64,000 bases of DNA from Arthrobacter sp. M2012083 (lineage in GTDB: Bacteria; Actinomycetota; Actinomycetes; Actinomycetales; Micrococcaceae). This document shows positions 25,880 to 34,427 of the stretch, piece by piece. Location: assembly GCF_000281065.1 (NCBI RefSeq), contig NZ_AKKK01000062.1, forward strand, positions 62,001 to 126,000, read 5' to 3'. Each line of letters begins with the position of its first letter. Position 1 is the stretch's first letter. The translations under genes and the position numbers were made by a program. A model generated the notes under the pieces. The model was not told the DNA's origin and ran no database searches. It worked only from the letters and a program-made list of their open reading frames with translations.

Positions 25880-27232
25880 CTACTTTGCGTCCTCGGTACT
25901 GACGAGATCCCTGCCCGCCGTCTCAGGGGTAAAGAACGTGGTCACGAACGAGATGAGCGCCAGGACCAGGGAGTAGATGGCCAGGACCAACCATGAGTGG
26001 TTGGTGGCGGCCAACATAAGCGCTCCGAGCAGCGGCGCAAGACCGCCAGCCAGAACCGCTGAGATCTCGCGACTCATGGCCACGCCGGTGAAGCGGTACT
26101 GGGATCCGAACAGTTCGGGCAAAAGCGGGCACTGCGGGCCCAGCATCGACTGAACGCCGATTGCAATGCCTACCGCCATGACAACCCACACCAACGTGAC
26201 GTTGCCCAAGGTGACCAAGTAGAAGGCAGGAACCGCGATGATTGCCTGAAAAAGTGCGCCGTAGCGGTAGACGGGGACACGGCCGAACCTGTCTGACAAC
26301 GCACCGAAGGTGACCACCATAACGGCGGCGAACCCGGCGGCGATCAACAAGCCCACAGGACCGATGGAGTTGTTACCAGCGAAGACGCCCGCCGGCATGC
26401 TCATGAAGGACACCAACAGTGCGGAGTAGATCGAAGAGTTGCCGTTCTCGCCCATGCGGAGGCCGATGCCGAGCAGCACGTTCTTTTTGGAGTGCTTCCA
26501 GAGAGCGCCAATGGGGTTCTTGACAACGTTCTTGTGCTTCTCCAACTCCTGGAACGCGGGAGTTTCCTTGAGCTTGAGGCGGATGAAGATAGCCACAGCG
26601 ATCAGAATGAAACTGGCCAGGAATGGTACGCGCCACAGCCACCCTTGAAGGACCGACTTGTCCGCCATGGCGATGAGCGCGAAGGTTCCCGCGCCGAGGA
26701 GCGTGCCTAACTGAATGCCGACAAACGGCAATGAAGCGAAGAACCCACGACGGCGGCGCGGAGCCACTTCCGAAATCAGGGTCGTGGCGCCAGCCTGCTC
26801 GGCGCCGGCGCCGAGTCCCTGGATGATCCGCAGCGTAACCAGCAGTACGGCGCCGAGCATTCCTGCTTGTTCGAAGGTGGGGAGAAGGCCAATGGCAAAA
26901 CTTGCTGTTCCCATCAGCGCAATGGTCAGGATGAGGACCATCTTCCTCCCGAACCTGTCCCCGATGTAGCCGAAGATCAAGCCGCCGAATGGCCGCGCGG
27001 CGAAGCCGACGCCATAGGTGGCAAAGGACGCAATCAACGCACCGTCGGGGCCGAGCGGTGAAAAGAACAGCGGACCGAAGATCAGAGCCGAAGCCAAGCC
27101 GTAAATGTAGAAGTCGTAGTACTCCAGCGCTGAACCTACAGAGCTGGCCAGCGTAGCCCGCCGGAGTTGTTCCGGTTCAACGACAGCGTCCTCTGTCCCG
27201 GCTGCGAGCTTTTCATTTGCACGAGTTATCAC
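25880..27232 (-). CDS. MFS transporter, metabolite:H+ symporter (MHS) family
   Basis: A 450-residue 12-helix transporter. The MHS signature pieces are SSVGSALEYYDFYIYGLAS at the N-terminus, FGGLIFGYIGDRFGRKMVL between helices 2 and 3, and QGLGAGAEQAGATTLISEVAP near helix 4. Helices 7-12 follow a long cytoplasmic loop (ELEKHKNVVKNP). Relatives import organic acids such as shikimate, alpha-ketoglutarate or aromatic acids; the substrate here is unknown. The GTG at 27232 is favoured because GAGGGAG lies 5 nt upstream. It is 149 nt downstream of, and co-oriented with, an IclR gene that probably controls it. Confidence 0.88.
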   Translation of the reverse strand: MITRANEKLAAGTEDAVVEPEQLRRATLASSVGSALEYYDFYIYGLASALIFGPLFFSPLGPDGALIASFATYGVGFAARPFGGLIFGYIGDRFGRKMVLILTIALMGTASFAIGLLPTFEQAGMLGAVLLVTLRIIQGLGAGAEQAGATTLISEVAPRRRRGFFASLPFVGIQLGTLLGAGTFALIAMADKSVLQGWLWRVPFLASFILIAVAIFIRLKLKETPAFQELEKHKNVVKNPIGALWKHSKKNVLLGIGLRMGENGNSSIYSALLVSFMSMPAGVFAGNNSIGPVGLLIAAGFAAVMVVTFGALSDRFGRVPVYRYGALFQAIIAVPAFYLVTLGNVTLVWVVMAVGIAIGVQSMLGPQCPLLPELFGSQYRFTGVAMSREISAVLAGGLAPLLGALMLAATNHSWLVLAIYSLVLALISFVTTFFTPETAGRDLVSTEDAK

Positions 27233-27381
27233 AAGCACTCCCTCAAAATCACCCCGGGCCCCCGTTGGCCCAGTGAGATAGTGATGGCATCACCGCCAAG
27301 ATCACTATGATGAACAGCGTACAGCTTGGTGAACGCGCTGCCAAGGTTGTAATCAGATTTATTTGCGTCCGGCGGGTTGCC

Positions 27382-28176
27382 CTACCCCATAGGGTTACCC
27401 AAGGACCGTGCCAGCTCCTTGAGTTCCTTGACCATAAGGGCGCCCTGCTCCTCAGAGTAAGTAGCCTTCAGCGCGGTCACAGATAGGCCGAGGCTAGGGC
27501 CATGGGCTCCATGGGTAGGGACCGGCACGGCAAGGCAGACCACACCAACCGTGGACTCTTCATCCTCGAAGGCGTACCCCTGTTTGCGGATGGTGGAAAT
27601 CTGGGCCTTGAGTTCCGCGGCTGTCTTGAGGGAGTTTGGGGTCATGGTGGGCAACTCCATGCCATCCGGGAACATTGCGTCGATGTCGTGATCGTGCAAC
27701 TGGGCAATCAGGGCCTTGCCGACACTGCAGAGCGAGACAGGCATCTTGTCACCGATGTTGGACGTCAGCCTGACCGCTGGATGGCCCTCATACCGCGCCA
27801 AATAGATGACATGGTCGCCGTCGAGCATCGCGATTCTCACAGTCTCTCCGGAGAGCGTGGGCGCTTGCTCGCAGTACTTGTAGAACTCTTGCACCTCATC
27901 CAGGCGACTGAGATATGCAGCTCCCAGTTCAACGAGCTTCCTCCCCAAGGCGAAGTCGGCACCTTGGCGGGTTATGAGCCGTGCTTCTTCCAGCGCCAAT
28001 AGCAGGTTGGACGTCGAGGACTTGGGAATTCCGAGTTCACGCGAGAGATCGCTCAGCGTCAGACGACCCGTCGGTGATTCAGCCAGCACCTCCAACACGG
28101 CTGCAGCGCGCGTGACAGCAGGCGCCGGCGACGAAGCGCCCAGCCCTTCGGGACGGGAGGTGCGGGAATCGGCCAT
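27382..28176 (-). CDS. IclR-family transcriptional regulator (first of two)
   Basis: A 264-residue regulator. The N-terminal winged helix (TRAAAVLEVLAE, LTLSDLSRELGIPKSSTSNLLLAL, residues ~20-75) is followed by an effector domain with the family pattern GDKMPVSLCSVGKALIAQL and EDEESTVGVVCLAVPV near the C-terminus. The start at 28176 has AAGGAG 5 nt upstream. A perfect palindrome just upstream of the gene suggests autoregulation, and a half-site occurs before the MFS gene. Ligand is unknown. Confidence 0.9.
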   Translation of the reverse strand: MADSRTSRPEGLGASSPAPAVTRAAAVLEVLAESPTGRLTLSDLSRELGIPKSSTSNLLLALEEARLITRQGADFALGRKLVELGAAYLSRLDEVQEFYKYCEQAPTLSGETVRIAMLDGDHVIYLARYEGHPAVRLTSNIGDKMPVSLCSVGKALIAQLHDHDIDAMFPDGMELPTMTPNSLKTAAELKAQISTIRKQGYAFEDEESTVGVVCLAVPVPTHGAHGPSLGLSVTALKATYSEEQGALMVKELKELARSLGNPMG

Positions 28177-28203
28177 GATTCTCCTTCGACATCGCAATTC
28201 GAC

Positions 28204-28221
28204 TGTTCATTCTGCTGAACA
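28204..28221. promoter_or_regulatory. Palindromic operator candidate of the IclR gene, TGTTCA-N6-TGAACA
   Basis: A perfect 6-6-6 palindrome located just downstream of a minus-strand TATGAT (28233-28228), so it would cover the transcription start of the IclR gene. Related half-sites lie at 27311-27316 before the MFS gene and at 22548/22579. Confidence 0.5.
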
Positions 28222-28333
28222 CTACTCATCATAATGGAACGCTGATGCCTCAGCAGGGTGAGTCGCGCACCGCACTGCACCTCCGGTGAGACCGTACTTT
28301 CCAAACCCAAAAGTTCGCTGTATATTCATTTTC

Positions 28334-28378
28334 GAGCTCTCCACCGCGGCATCCCCCAATAGTCGTGGTGGAGAGCTC
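28334..28378. terminator. Strong inverted repeat, probable terminator of the DUF6504-like gene
   Basis: GAGCTCTCCACC (28334-28345) / GGTGGAGAGCTC (28367-28378), a 12-bp perfect stem with a 21-nt loop. It lies 20 nt beyond the stop of the minus-strand gene. No T-run, so a moderate call. Confidence 0.55.
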
Positions 28379-28397
28379 ATCCATTTCCGGCATCAGC

Positions 28398-28688
28398 CTA
28401 AGCAGCAGCGAGATCCTCGCCCCGGAGGCACCAGCCCCCACCAGTTCCGTCCCTCACCAGTTCCCAGGTAGCGATGCCGGACCGTGGGTTGTTCCCTGGA
28501 CGGACTTGGACCTGCCAGACTTCAACATCGACCCGCCCCTGCCCCCTGGGCATCCTCCGGGACTGCTCCCACCATGCAACCCGCTCAAACCACCGGACCG
28601 GTTCCACCACCATGCGCCACTCCCGGCCGCCCCTCATGATGACCGCCGGGGCGCCTGGCTCAACTGTGAGGATGTGTACGTGCTCCAT
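28398..28688 (-). CDS. DUF6504-like small protein
   Basis: A 96-residue soluble protein: ILTVEPGAPAVIMRGGREWRMVVEPVRWFERVAWWE (in pieces), then VDVEVWQVQV and IATWELVRD near the end. The Trp-rich pattern resembles DUF6504 proteins, which in many actinobacteria accompany the ImuB/DnaE2 translesion cassette; no such cassette is in this window. It is a single gene between tRNA-Val and a strong inverted repeat. There is no clear ribosome binding site; TACGGT ends 7 nt before the ATG. A longer opposite-strand frame covering the same bases is judged its shadow. Confidence 0.68.
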   Translation of the reverse strand: MEHVHILTVEPGAPAVIMRGGREWRMVVEPVRWFERVAWWEQSRRMPRGQGRVDVEVWQVQVRPGNNPRSGIATWELVRDGTGGGWCLRGEDLAAA

Positions 28689-28746
28689 GGAAGAAACCGT
28701 AGGATGAGGGTCTGACAAGAAAGAGCATCGGACGAAAACGGGACAC

Positions 28747-28793
28747 AAAAAAACCCCGCCTTCCAAGCCTTGCGACTCGAATGACGGGGTTTT
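28747..28793 (-). terminator. Terminator of tRNA-Val
   Basis: On the minus strand AAAACCCCG and CGGGGTTTT pair around a 26-nt loop, followed by a run of seven T. Confidence 0.8.
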
Positions 28794-28795
28794 GC

Positions 28796-28871
28796 TGGTG
28801 GGTCCTACCGGGATCGAACCGATGACATCCACGGTGTAAACGTGGCGCTCTACCAGCTGAGCTAAAGACCC
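28796..28871 (-). tRNA. tRNA-Val (anticodon TAC)
   Basis: Minus-strand cloverleaf: acceptor GGGTCTT with AGGACCC, D-arm GCTCAGCTGGTAGAGC, anticodon loop TTTACAC giving TAC, T-loop TTCGATC, discriminator A and encoded CCA (28796-28798). Confidence 0.95.
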
Positions 28872-28937
28872 AAATTGCTGCTTCCACGCTTTGTAACTTC
28901 CTCGGCGCTTCAACCAACGAACAATGACTCTACATGA

Positions 28938-29894
28938 TCAACCGCCTGAAACACCAATCGGCGGAAAAGCCTCCGGAAGATCCGGCAAAGTGCGTGCAAG
29001 ATAGTCCAAAGCACCGCTGACTCCGAGCTCCAGTTTCAGCTCTGCGAACTCATCCCCCCGGGTAGTTCCCCGGTTGATGATGACCACCGGCTTCCCCGCT
29101 TTTGCTGAGTGGCGCACGAACCGCAGTCCGCTCTGAACCGTCAACGACGATCCCGCAACCAAGAGGGCATCCGCGTTATCCACCATCTCGTAGGCGCGGG
29201 CCACCCTATCCTTGGGGACATTCTCGCCGAAGTAGACAAAGTCCGGCTTCAACGTCCCACCACAAACGGGACAAACCGCCATCACGAACGAGGTGATGAG
29301 CTGGTGGTCCTCTACTGTTGCATCAGCGTCCGGAGCCATCTCTACCACTCCGGACTCCAGCGCCGCCTCCAAGAAACCAGGATTGATTTCTTCAAGGATC
29401 GCCGCAATCAAGCGCCTGGTGAAGGTGTGTCCATTGCTGAGGCAAACTACTTGGTCGAAGCGGCCGTGCAGGTCCACCACATTGATGCTTCCGGCGTCCT
29501 CATGGAGCCTGTCAACATTTTGTGTAATAAGGCCGGACAAAAGGCCACGACGTTCCAGAACCGCGATTGCCACATGGCCGGCGTTTGGATCGGCATGCCT
29601 GAGGTGGGACCAACCGATGTGGTTCCGCGCCCAGTAGCGCCGCCGGTTTGCCTCACTTCCCACGAATTCCTGGTAGGTCATGGGGTTGCGGGGCGAAGAA
29701 CCCGGCCCACGGTAATCAGGAATCCCTGAATCGGTACTCAACCCGGCGCCGGTGAGTACAGCCAAGCGCTTCCCGCTGATGAGATCAACGGCAACCTCGA
29801 GTGCTTGCAACTCCTCGGGGTCCAGTTGCGCTGCCGGCGCGGATGGCATGCTGGCAAATCCAGTCATGCCAATTCCGGGCCTGGGATGGTTCAT
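28938..29894 (-). CDS. Sir2-family NAD-dependent protein deacylase
   Basis: A 318-residue sirtuin. NAD-binding GAGLSTDSGIPDYRGP (about residues 49-64), TQNVDRLHEDAG with catalytic His in DLHGRFDQV (about 141), and GSSLTVQSG near the C-terminus are intact. The zinc module is unusual: the first knuckle reads VCLSNGH instead of CxxC, and ~60 residues separate it from the second knuckle CPVCGG. Its ATG overlaps the stop of the peroxiredoxin gene in ATGA, so the two are translationally coupled. Targets are unknown. Confidence 0.92.
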   Translation of the reverse strand: MNHPRPGIGMTGFASMPSAPAAQLDPEELQALEVAVDLISGKRLAVLTGAGLSTDSGIPDYRGPGSSPRNPMTYQEFVGSEANRRRYWARNHIGWSHLRHADPNAGHVAIAVLERRGLLSGLITQNVDRLHEDAGSINVVDLHGRFDQVVCLSNGHTFTRRLIAAILEEINPGFLEAALESGVVEMAPDADATVEDHQLITSFVMAVCPVCGGTLKPDFVYFGENVPKDRVARAYEMVDNADALLVAGSSLTVQSGLRFVRHSAKAGKPVVIINRGTTRGDEFAELKLELGVSGALDYLARTLPDLPEAFPPIGVSGG

Positions 29895-30394
29895 GACTGC
29901 TGAACCGCCAATGACGACAACGCCCGGCGATACTCGGCAAAGTCCCTTGCTTGGCCCCGGGGATTGACAACGACGTAACGGATAATGCCTGCAGCATCGA
30001 TGATGAACGTCCCCCTTAAGGCCATTCCACTCGCTTCATCAAAGACTCCGTAGTTCCGTGCCACGGCTCCATGGGGCCAGAAGTCCGCCAAGAGGTCAAA
30101 GCCAAAGTTCTCCTGCTCGGCATAGGCCCGCTGTACGAACTTACTGTCGACGGACACCGCCAGTACCGTGGCATTCGAATCCTTGAAGGCGGCGATGTTG
30201 TCGCGAATCTCACAGAGTTCGCCGGTACAAATGCCGGAAAAAGCAAAGGGAAAGAACACGACAACAACGTTGCGGCCCCGATAGTCCGCCAAACGGACGG
30301 GCTCGCCGTACTGATTCAGCAGTTCAAAATCCGGTGCAAGCTGCCCCGCTTCAGGAACGAGCACCTGGGCCGGGGCTTGTTGGACTGCCGTCAC
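29891..30394 (-). CDS. Peroxiredoxin, AhpE type
   Basis: A 167-residue thioredoxin-fold peroxidase. The peroxidatic Cys is residue 56 in PFAFSGICTGELC; the catalytic Thr/Pro stretch and the downstream Arg (LRGTFIIDAAGIIRY) are present. A second Cys at 61 gives a C-x4-C spacing like PrxQ/BCP, so an intramolecular disulfide is possible. It lies between DUF3052 and sir2 with ATGA-type overlaps (30391-30394 and 29891-29894). The ahpE-DUF3052-aceE order is also found in mycobacteria. Confidence 0.92.
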   Translation of the reverse strand: MTAVQQAPAQVLVPEAGQLAPDFELLNQYGEPVRLADYRGRNVVVVFFPFAFSGICTGELCEIRDNIAAFKDSNATVLAVSVDSKFVQRAYAEQENFGFDLLADFWPHGAVARNYGVFDEASGMALRGTFIIDAAGIIRYVVVNPRGQARDFAEYRRALSSLAVQQS

Positions 30395-30810
30395 TTGTTC
30401 TTCTTGGGCACCAAACGCGTGGCGCTCCAGTCCTTCGAAACCCCTGCCGATGTGGTCAGGTGTAGTCCTGAAGTGGGGGCGGCATCCTGGATGTCCGCAG
30501 GAGAAACGTAGTTGTCACGGCCTGACTTAGGGGTCAGTACCCAGACAACCCCGCCTTCCTTCAGGTTGGTAAGCGAATCCATGAGGGCATCAACAAGGTC
30601 ACCGTCGCCATCCCGCCACCAGAAAACAACAGCATCCACGACGTCATGATCATCTTCATCCAACAACTCGGAGCCTGTGACATCTTCGATGTCGTCACGC
30701 AAGTCGAAATCGACGTCGTCGTCGTAGCCGCGTTCCTGAATCAGATCCCCATCTTTGAAACCCATTCTTTCCGCCACATTTACCGATGTGGCGGCGTCGG
30801 CCTCGCTCAC
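30391..30810 (-). CDS. DUF3052 family protein
   Basis: A 139-residue acidic cytosolic protein, homologous in type to the mycobacterial gene beside ahpE and aceE. Visible blocks are VAERMGFKDGDLIQERGYDDDVD, DAVVFWWRDGDGDLVDALMDSLTNL, GGVVWVLTPKSGRDNYVSPADIQDAA (each in parts) and TTSAGVSKDWSATRLVPKK. Function is unknown. The GTG at 30810 is chosen over upstream ATGs because AAAGGAGGAAAC lies immediately before it. It is the first gene of a three-gene operon with the peroxiredoxin and sir2. Confidence 0.9.
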   Translation of the reverse strand: MSEADAATSVNVAERMGFKDGDLIQERGYDDDVDFDLRDDIEDVTGSELLDEDDHDVVDAVVFWWRDGDGDLVDALMDSLTNLKEGGVVWVLTPKSGRDNYVSPADIQDAAPTSGLHLTTSAGVSKDWSATRLVPKKNK

Positions 30811-31217
30811 GTTTCCTCCTTTTGCAGTGACTTCCATTACTAACAGCCAACACCCTTTGGGCGTGTGCTTCAAGCTATTGTCCCAGCCAGCGGCCATATT
30901 CCGCATTCCACACGGTGTTTCGACGCCAGGAGGATTGCGTGCTTTGCGTCACGGAGGCCGCGGGAGTGTGACATACAACGCCCCCGGGTGCCCACAGCTA
31001 CGCATCGCGACGCCGCGAAAGCTAGAGTGGCCATGAGCGCTACGGCTGCAGGGCGACCGCCCCGACAAGTTCCATACGCAGCCAAGCGCTCACAAGACCT
31101 GCCCGGCGCATCCGACCGGGCTGTTGAAACAGAGATGTCGCACACGACGCGTTCACGACGGGCAGTTACCCTGCCGGACTTGAGGCGCCGATGCATGCGC
31201 CTAAAGGAAGGTTGGAC
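30811..31217. other. Intergenic promoter region between DUF3052 and aceE
   Basis: About 400 nt between divergent genes. Short frames can be opened on both strands but none has a ribosome binding site or recognisable domain; the longest plus-strand one runs into aceE out of frame. No riboswitch or repeat was recognised. It presumably holds both promoters. Confidence 0.6.
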
Positions 31218-33968
31218 GTGGCTGCAGGAGAAGAGACCTCACACATCCTCAGCGGGTTGACTGCCCAGCTGCCTGATCGTGATCCGGAAGAGACCGCGGA
31301 GTGGATTGAGTCCCTTGATGCGTTGATCGCGGAGCAGGGTACCGAGCGTGCCCAGTACATTATGCGTTCGTTGTTGCAGCGTGCCGGTGCCAGGTCGGTG
31401 GGTGTGCCGATGGTGACGACCACTGATTATGTGAACACGATCCCGGTGGACCAGGAGGCCCGGTTCCCGGGGAACGAGGAGTTCGAGCGCCGGTACCGGG
31501 CGTACATGCGGTGGAACGCCGCGGTGATGGTTCACCGTGCGCAGCGTTCCGATATCGGTGTCGGCGGGCATATTTCCACCTATGCCGGTGCTGCGACGTT
31601 GTATGAGGTGGGTTTCAACCACTTCTTCCGCGGCAAGGACCACCCCTCGGGTGGGGATCAGGTGTTCTTCCAGGGCCATGCCTCGCCGGGCATGTACGCC
31701 AGGGCGTTCATGGAAGGCCGCCTCACGGAAGAGGATCTGGACGGGTTCCGTCAGGAAAAGTCCAAGGCCGGTCATGCCCTGTCTTCGTACCCGCACCCGC
31801 GTCTGATGCCGGATTTCTGGGAGTTCCCGACCGTGTCGATGGGTATCGGCCCGATGAACGCGATCTACCAGGCCCAGTCCAACCGGTACCTGCAGAACCG
31901 TGGCATCAAGGACACCTCCGACCAGCAGGTCTGGGCGTTCCTGGGCGACGGGGAAATGGACGAGCCCGAGTCCCGTGGCTTGCTCCAGCTCGCCGCGAAC
32001 GAGAACCTGGACAACCTGAACTTCGTGATCAACTGCAACCTCCAGCGCCTGGACGGACCGGTCCGCGGTAACGGCAAGATCATGCAGGAGCTCGAGGCGT
32101 TCTTCCGCGGTGCGGGCTGGAACGTGATCAAGGTCGTCTGGGGCCGTGAGTGGGACTCCCTCCTGGAAGCGGATAAGGACGGGGCGTTGGTGAAGATCAT
32201 GAACGAAACCCCCGATGGTGACTACCAGACCTACAAGGCCGAGTCCGGCGGGTTCGTCCGGGAACACTTCTTCGGCAAGTCCCCGCAGACCAAGGACATG
32301 GTCGCGGACCTGGACGACGAACAGATCTGGGGCCTCAAACGCGGCGGCCACGACTACCGCAAGGTCTACGCCGCGTACAAGGCAGCGACCGAGTTCAAGG
32401 GCAAACCCACCGTGATCCTGGCCAAAACGGTCAAGGGCTACGGCCTGGGCCCGCACTTCGAAGGCCGCAACGCCACCCACCAGATGAAGAAACTGACCAT
32501 GGAAGACCTCAAAGCCTTCCGTGACCACCTCCGCATCCCCATCAGCGATGACCAACTCGACGCCGACCTCTACCGGCCCCCGTACTACCACCCCGGCATG
32601 GACGCCCCGGAAATCAAATACATGATGGAACGCCGTGCCGAGCTCGGCGGGTTCGTGCCCGAACGACGCCGCACCCACACCCCCGTGACCCTCCCGGAGC
32701 CCAAATCCTACGAAGTGGCCAAACGCGGGTCCGGGAAACAACAAGCCGCCACCACCATGGCCTTCGTCCGGCTCCTCAAAGACCTCATGCGCGACAAAAA
32801 CTTCGGCGCCCGGTTCGTGCCCGTCGTCCCCGACGAATCCCGGACCTTCGGCATGGACGCGTTCTTCCCGACCGCGAAAATCTACAACCCCAAAGGCCAG
32901 AACTACCTCTCCGTGGACCGCGACCTCGTCCTGGCCTACAAAGAATCACCCGCAGGCCAACTGATCCACCCCGGCATCAACGAAGCCGGCGCCGTCGCAG
33001 CGTTCACCGCCGCCGGCACCGCGTACGCCACCCACGGCGAACCACTGGTCCCGATCTACGTGTTCTACTCCATGTTCGGCTTCCAACGCACCGGCGACTC
33101 CTTCTGGGCCGCCGCGGACCAAATGACCCGCGGCTTCATCATCGGCGCCACCGCAGGACGAACCACCCTCACCGGCGAAGGACTCCAACACGCCGACGGG
33201 CACTCCCCCCTCCTGGCCTCCACCAACCCCGCCGTGAAAACCTACGACCCCGCCTACGGCTACGAAATCGGCCACATCATCCGCCACGGCCTCGAAGAAA
33301 TGTACGGCGACAACAGTGACGACAAAAACGTGATGTACTACCTCACCGTCTACAACGAACCCATCACCCAACCCGCCGAACCCGAAAACCTCGACATCAA
33401 CGGGCTCCTCAAAGGCATCTACCACCTCGCCGAAGCCCCCGCAGGACAGAACAACCGCCCCACCGCGAACATCCTCGCCTCCGGCGTCTCCGTCCCCTGG
33501 GCCCTCGAAGCCCAACGGATCCTCGCCGAAGACTGGGGAGTCGCCGCCAACGTCTTCTCCGTAACCTCCTGGAACGAACTCAGACGCGACGGACTCGCCG
33601 CCGAAGAACACGCCTTCCTCAACCCCGGCCAACCCGCCCGCACCCCGTTCATCACCGAACAACTCGCCGGCACCACCGGACCGGTCATCGCCGTGTCCGA
33701 CTACATGAAAGCCGTCCCCGACCAAATCCGCCAATTCATCCCCAACGACTTCGCCTCCCTCGGAGCAGACGGCTTCGGCTTCTCCGACACCCGCCAAGCC
33801 GCACGCCGCTACTTCAAAAACGACACCCACTCCATCGTCGCCAAAACCCTCCAACTCCTGGCGGCGAGGGGTGAAGTGGAGGAGGGCGCGCCGTCGTACG
33901 CCATTGACCGCTACAAACTGCTGGACGTCAACGCGGGCACCACTGGCGGAGCAGGCGGCGACGCCTAA
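31218..33968 (+). CDS. aceE: Pyruvate dehydrogenase E1 component (homodimeric)
   Basis: A 916-residue thiamine-diphosphate enzyme that decarboxylates pyruvate in the PDH complex. Visible are the N-terminal TAEWIESLDALIAEQG, GHISTYAGAATLYEVGFNHFF, the ThDP/Mg motif GDGEMDEPES followed by NLDNLNFVINCNLQRLDGPV, and C-terminal ESPAGQLIHPGINEAGA and YVFYSMFGFQRTGDSFWAAADQ. The start GTG at 31218 follows AAGGAAGG by 7 nt. E2/E3 genes are not adjacent. From about 32.5 to 33.86 kb the coding strand becomes strikingly poor in G and rich in C and A, unlike its beginning and its last 100 nt. Confidence 0.96.
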   Translation: MAAGEETSHILSGLTAQLPDRDPEETAEWIESLDALIAEQGTERAQYIMRSLLQRAGARSVGVPMVTTTDYVNTIPVDQEARFPGNEEFERRYRAYMRWNAAVMVHRAQRSDIGVGGHISTYAGAATLYEVGFNHFFRGKDHPSGGDQVFFQGHASPGMYARAFMEGRLTEEDLDGFRQEKSKAGHALSSYPHPRLMPDFWEFPTVSMGIGPMNAIYQAQSNRYLQNRGIKDTSDQQVWAFLGDGEMDEPESRGLLQLAANENLDNLNFVINCNLQRLDGPVRGNGKIMQELEAFFRGAGWNVIKVVWGREWDSLLEADKDGALVKIMNETPDGDYQTYKAESGGFVREHFFGKSPQTKDMVADLDDEQIWGLKRGGHDYRKVYAAYKAATEFKGKPTVILAKTVKGYGLGPHFEGRNATHQMKKLTMEDLKAFRDHLRIPISDDQLDADLYRPPYYHPGMDAPEIKYMMERRAELGGFVPERRRTHTPVTLPEPKSYEVAKRGSGKQQAATTMAFVRLLKDLMRDKNFGARFVPVVPDESRTFGMDAFFPTAKIYNPKGQNYLSVDRDLVLAYKESPAGQLIHPGINEAGAVAAFTAAGTAYATHGEPLVPIYVFYSMFGFQRTGDSFWAAADQMTRGFIIGATAGRTTLTGEGLQHADGHSPLLASTNPAVKTYDPAYGYEIGHIIRHGLEEMYGDNSDDKNVMYYLTVYNEPITQPAEPENLDINGLLKGIYHLAEAPAGQNNRPTANILASGVSVPWALEAQRILAEDWGVAANVFSVTSWNELRRDGLAAEEHAFLNPGQPARTPFITEQLAGTTGPVIAVSDYMKAVPDQIRQFIPNDFASLGADGFGFSDTRQAARRYFKNDTHSIVAKTLQLLAARGEVEEGAPSYAIDRYKLLDVNAGTTGGAGGDA

Positions 33969-33985
33969 CAACCCGCACGACAAAT

Positions 33986-34025
33986 TGGCGGCAGCGTTCG
34001 TGGAGAACGCTGCCGCCATTGTCGT
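33986..34025 (+). terminator. Terminator of aceE
   Basis: A 14-bp perfect stem TGGCGGCAGCGTTC (33986-33999) / 34005-34018, a 5-nt loop, then TTGTCGTTTT. Confidence 0.85.
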
Positions 34026-34049
34026 TTTGCGGGTTTCGTTGAACCGGGC

Positions 34050-34241
34050 CTAGGTGCCCAGGTTCCTTCTATCGACCACGAAGCCGGTTGCCGCGTTCTC
34101 GCGAACGGCGTTGATACCTGCCACTACCGCCTTCAGGTTCGGGAACTGTGGCGACACTGCCACAACGGTTCCATCCTCCGCGGTGAGCCGGAACCGGAAT
34201 GAGTTGGTTCCTGCTTTGAGAATTTCAAAACTGCCAGCCAT
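34050..34241 (-). CDS. YegP-like DUF1508 protein
   Basis: A 63-residue protein consisting of one DUF1508 unit: MAGSFEILKAGTNSFRFRL, then a GTVVAVSPQF strand, KAVVAGINAVRENAA helix and VVDRR end. E. coli YegP has two such units. The fold is a small beta-beta-beta-alpha module of unknown function, often stress-linked. The start at 34241 follows AGGGGAAA. It is convergent with aceE across the terminator. Confidence 0.88.
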   Translation of the reverse strand: MAGSFEILKAGTNSFRFRLTAEDGTVVAVSPQFPNLKAVVAGINAVRENAATGFVVDRRNLGT

Positions 34242-34427
34242 TTTCCCCTGTTCTTTCACGCGTCATTGCGTATCCGAGCTGACTTCATAACCCTCATCGA
34301 CCATATCGGCCATTTCAGACCGCCAAAAGCCCTACTGATCGGTAATTTACAACCGATATTGGTAGATCTCTTGGAAAGAACCCAAGGAGCTAGAGACCGC
34401 ATGCAGCCCCGCGCGTATCGTGAGGAT

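Noticed and set aside
30865..31260. 131-residue plus-strand frame in the aceE leader
   Set aside because: No ribosome binding site, Arg-rich translation, and it overlaps the aceE start out of frame.
31239..34019. Two long minus-strand frames (501 and 357 residues) opposite aceE
   Set aside because: The second lies in the G-poor tract, which by itself removes antisense stops; both lack motifs and ribosome binding sites.
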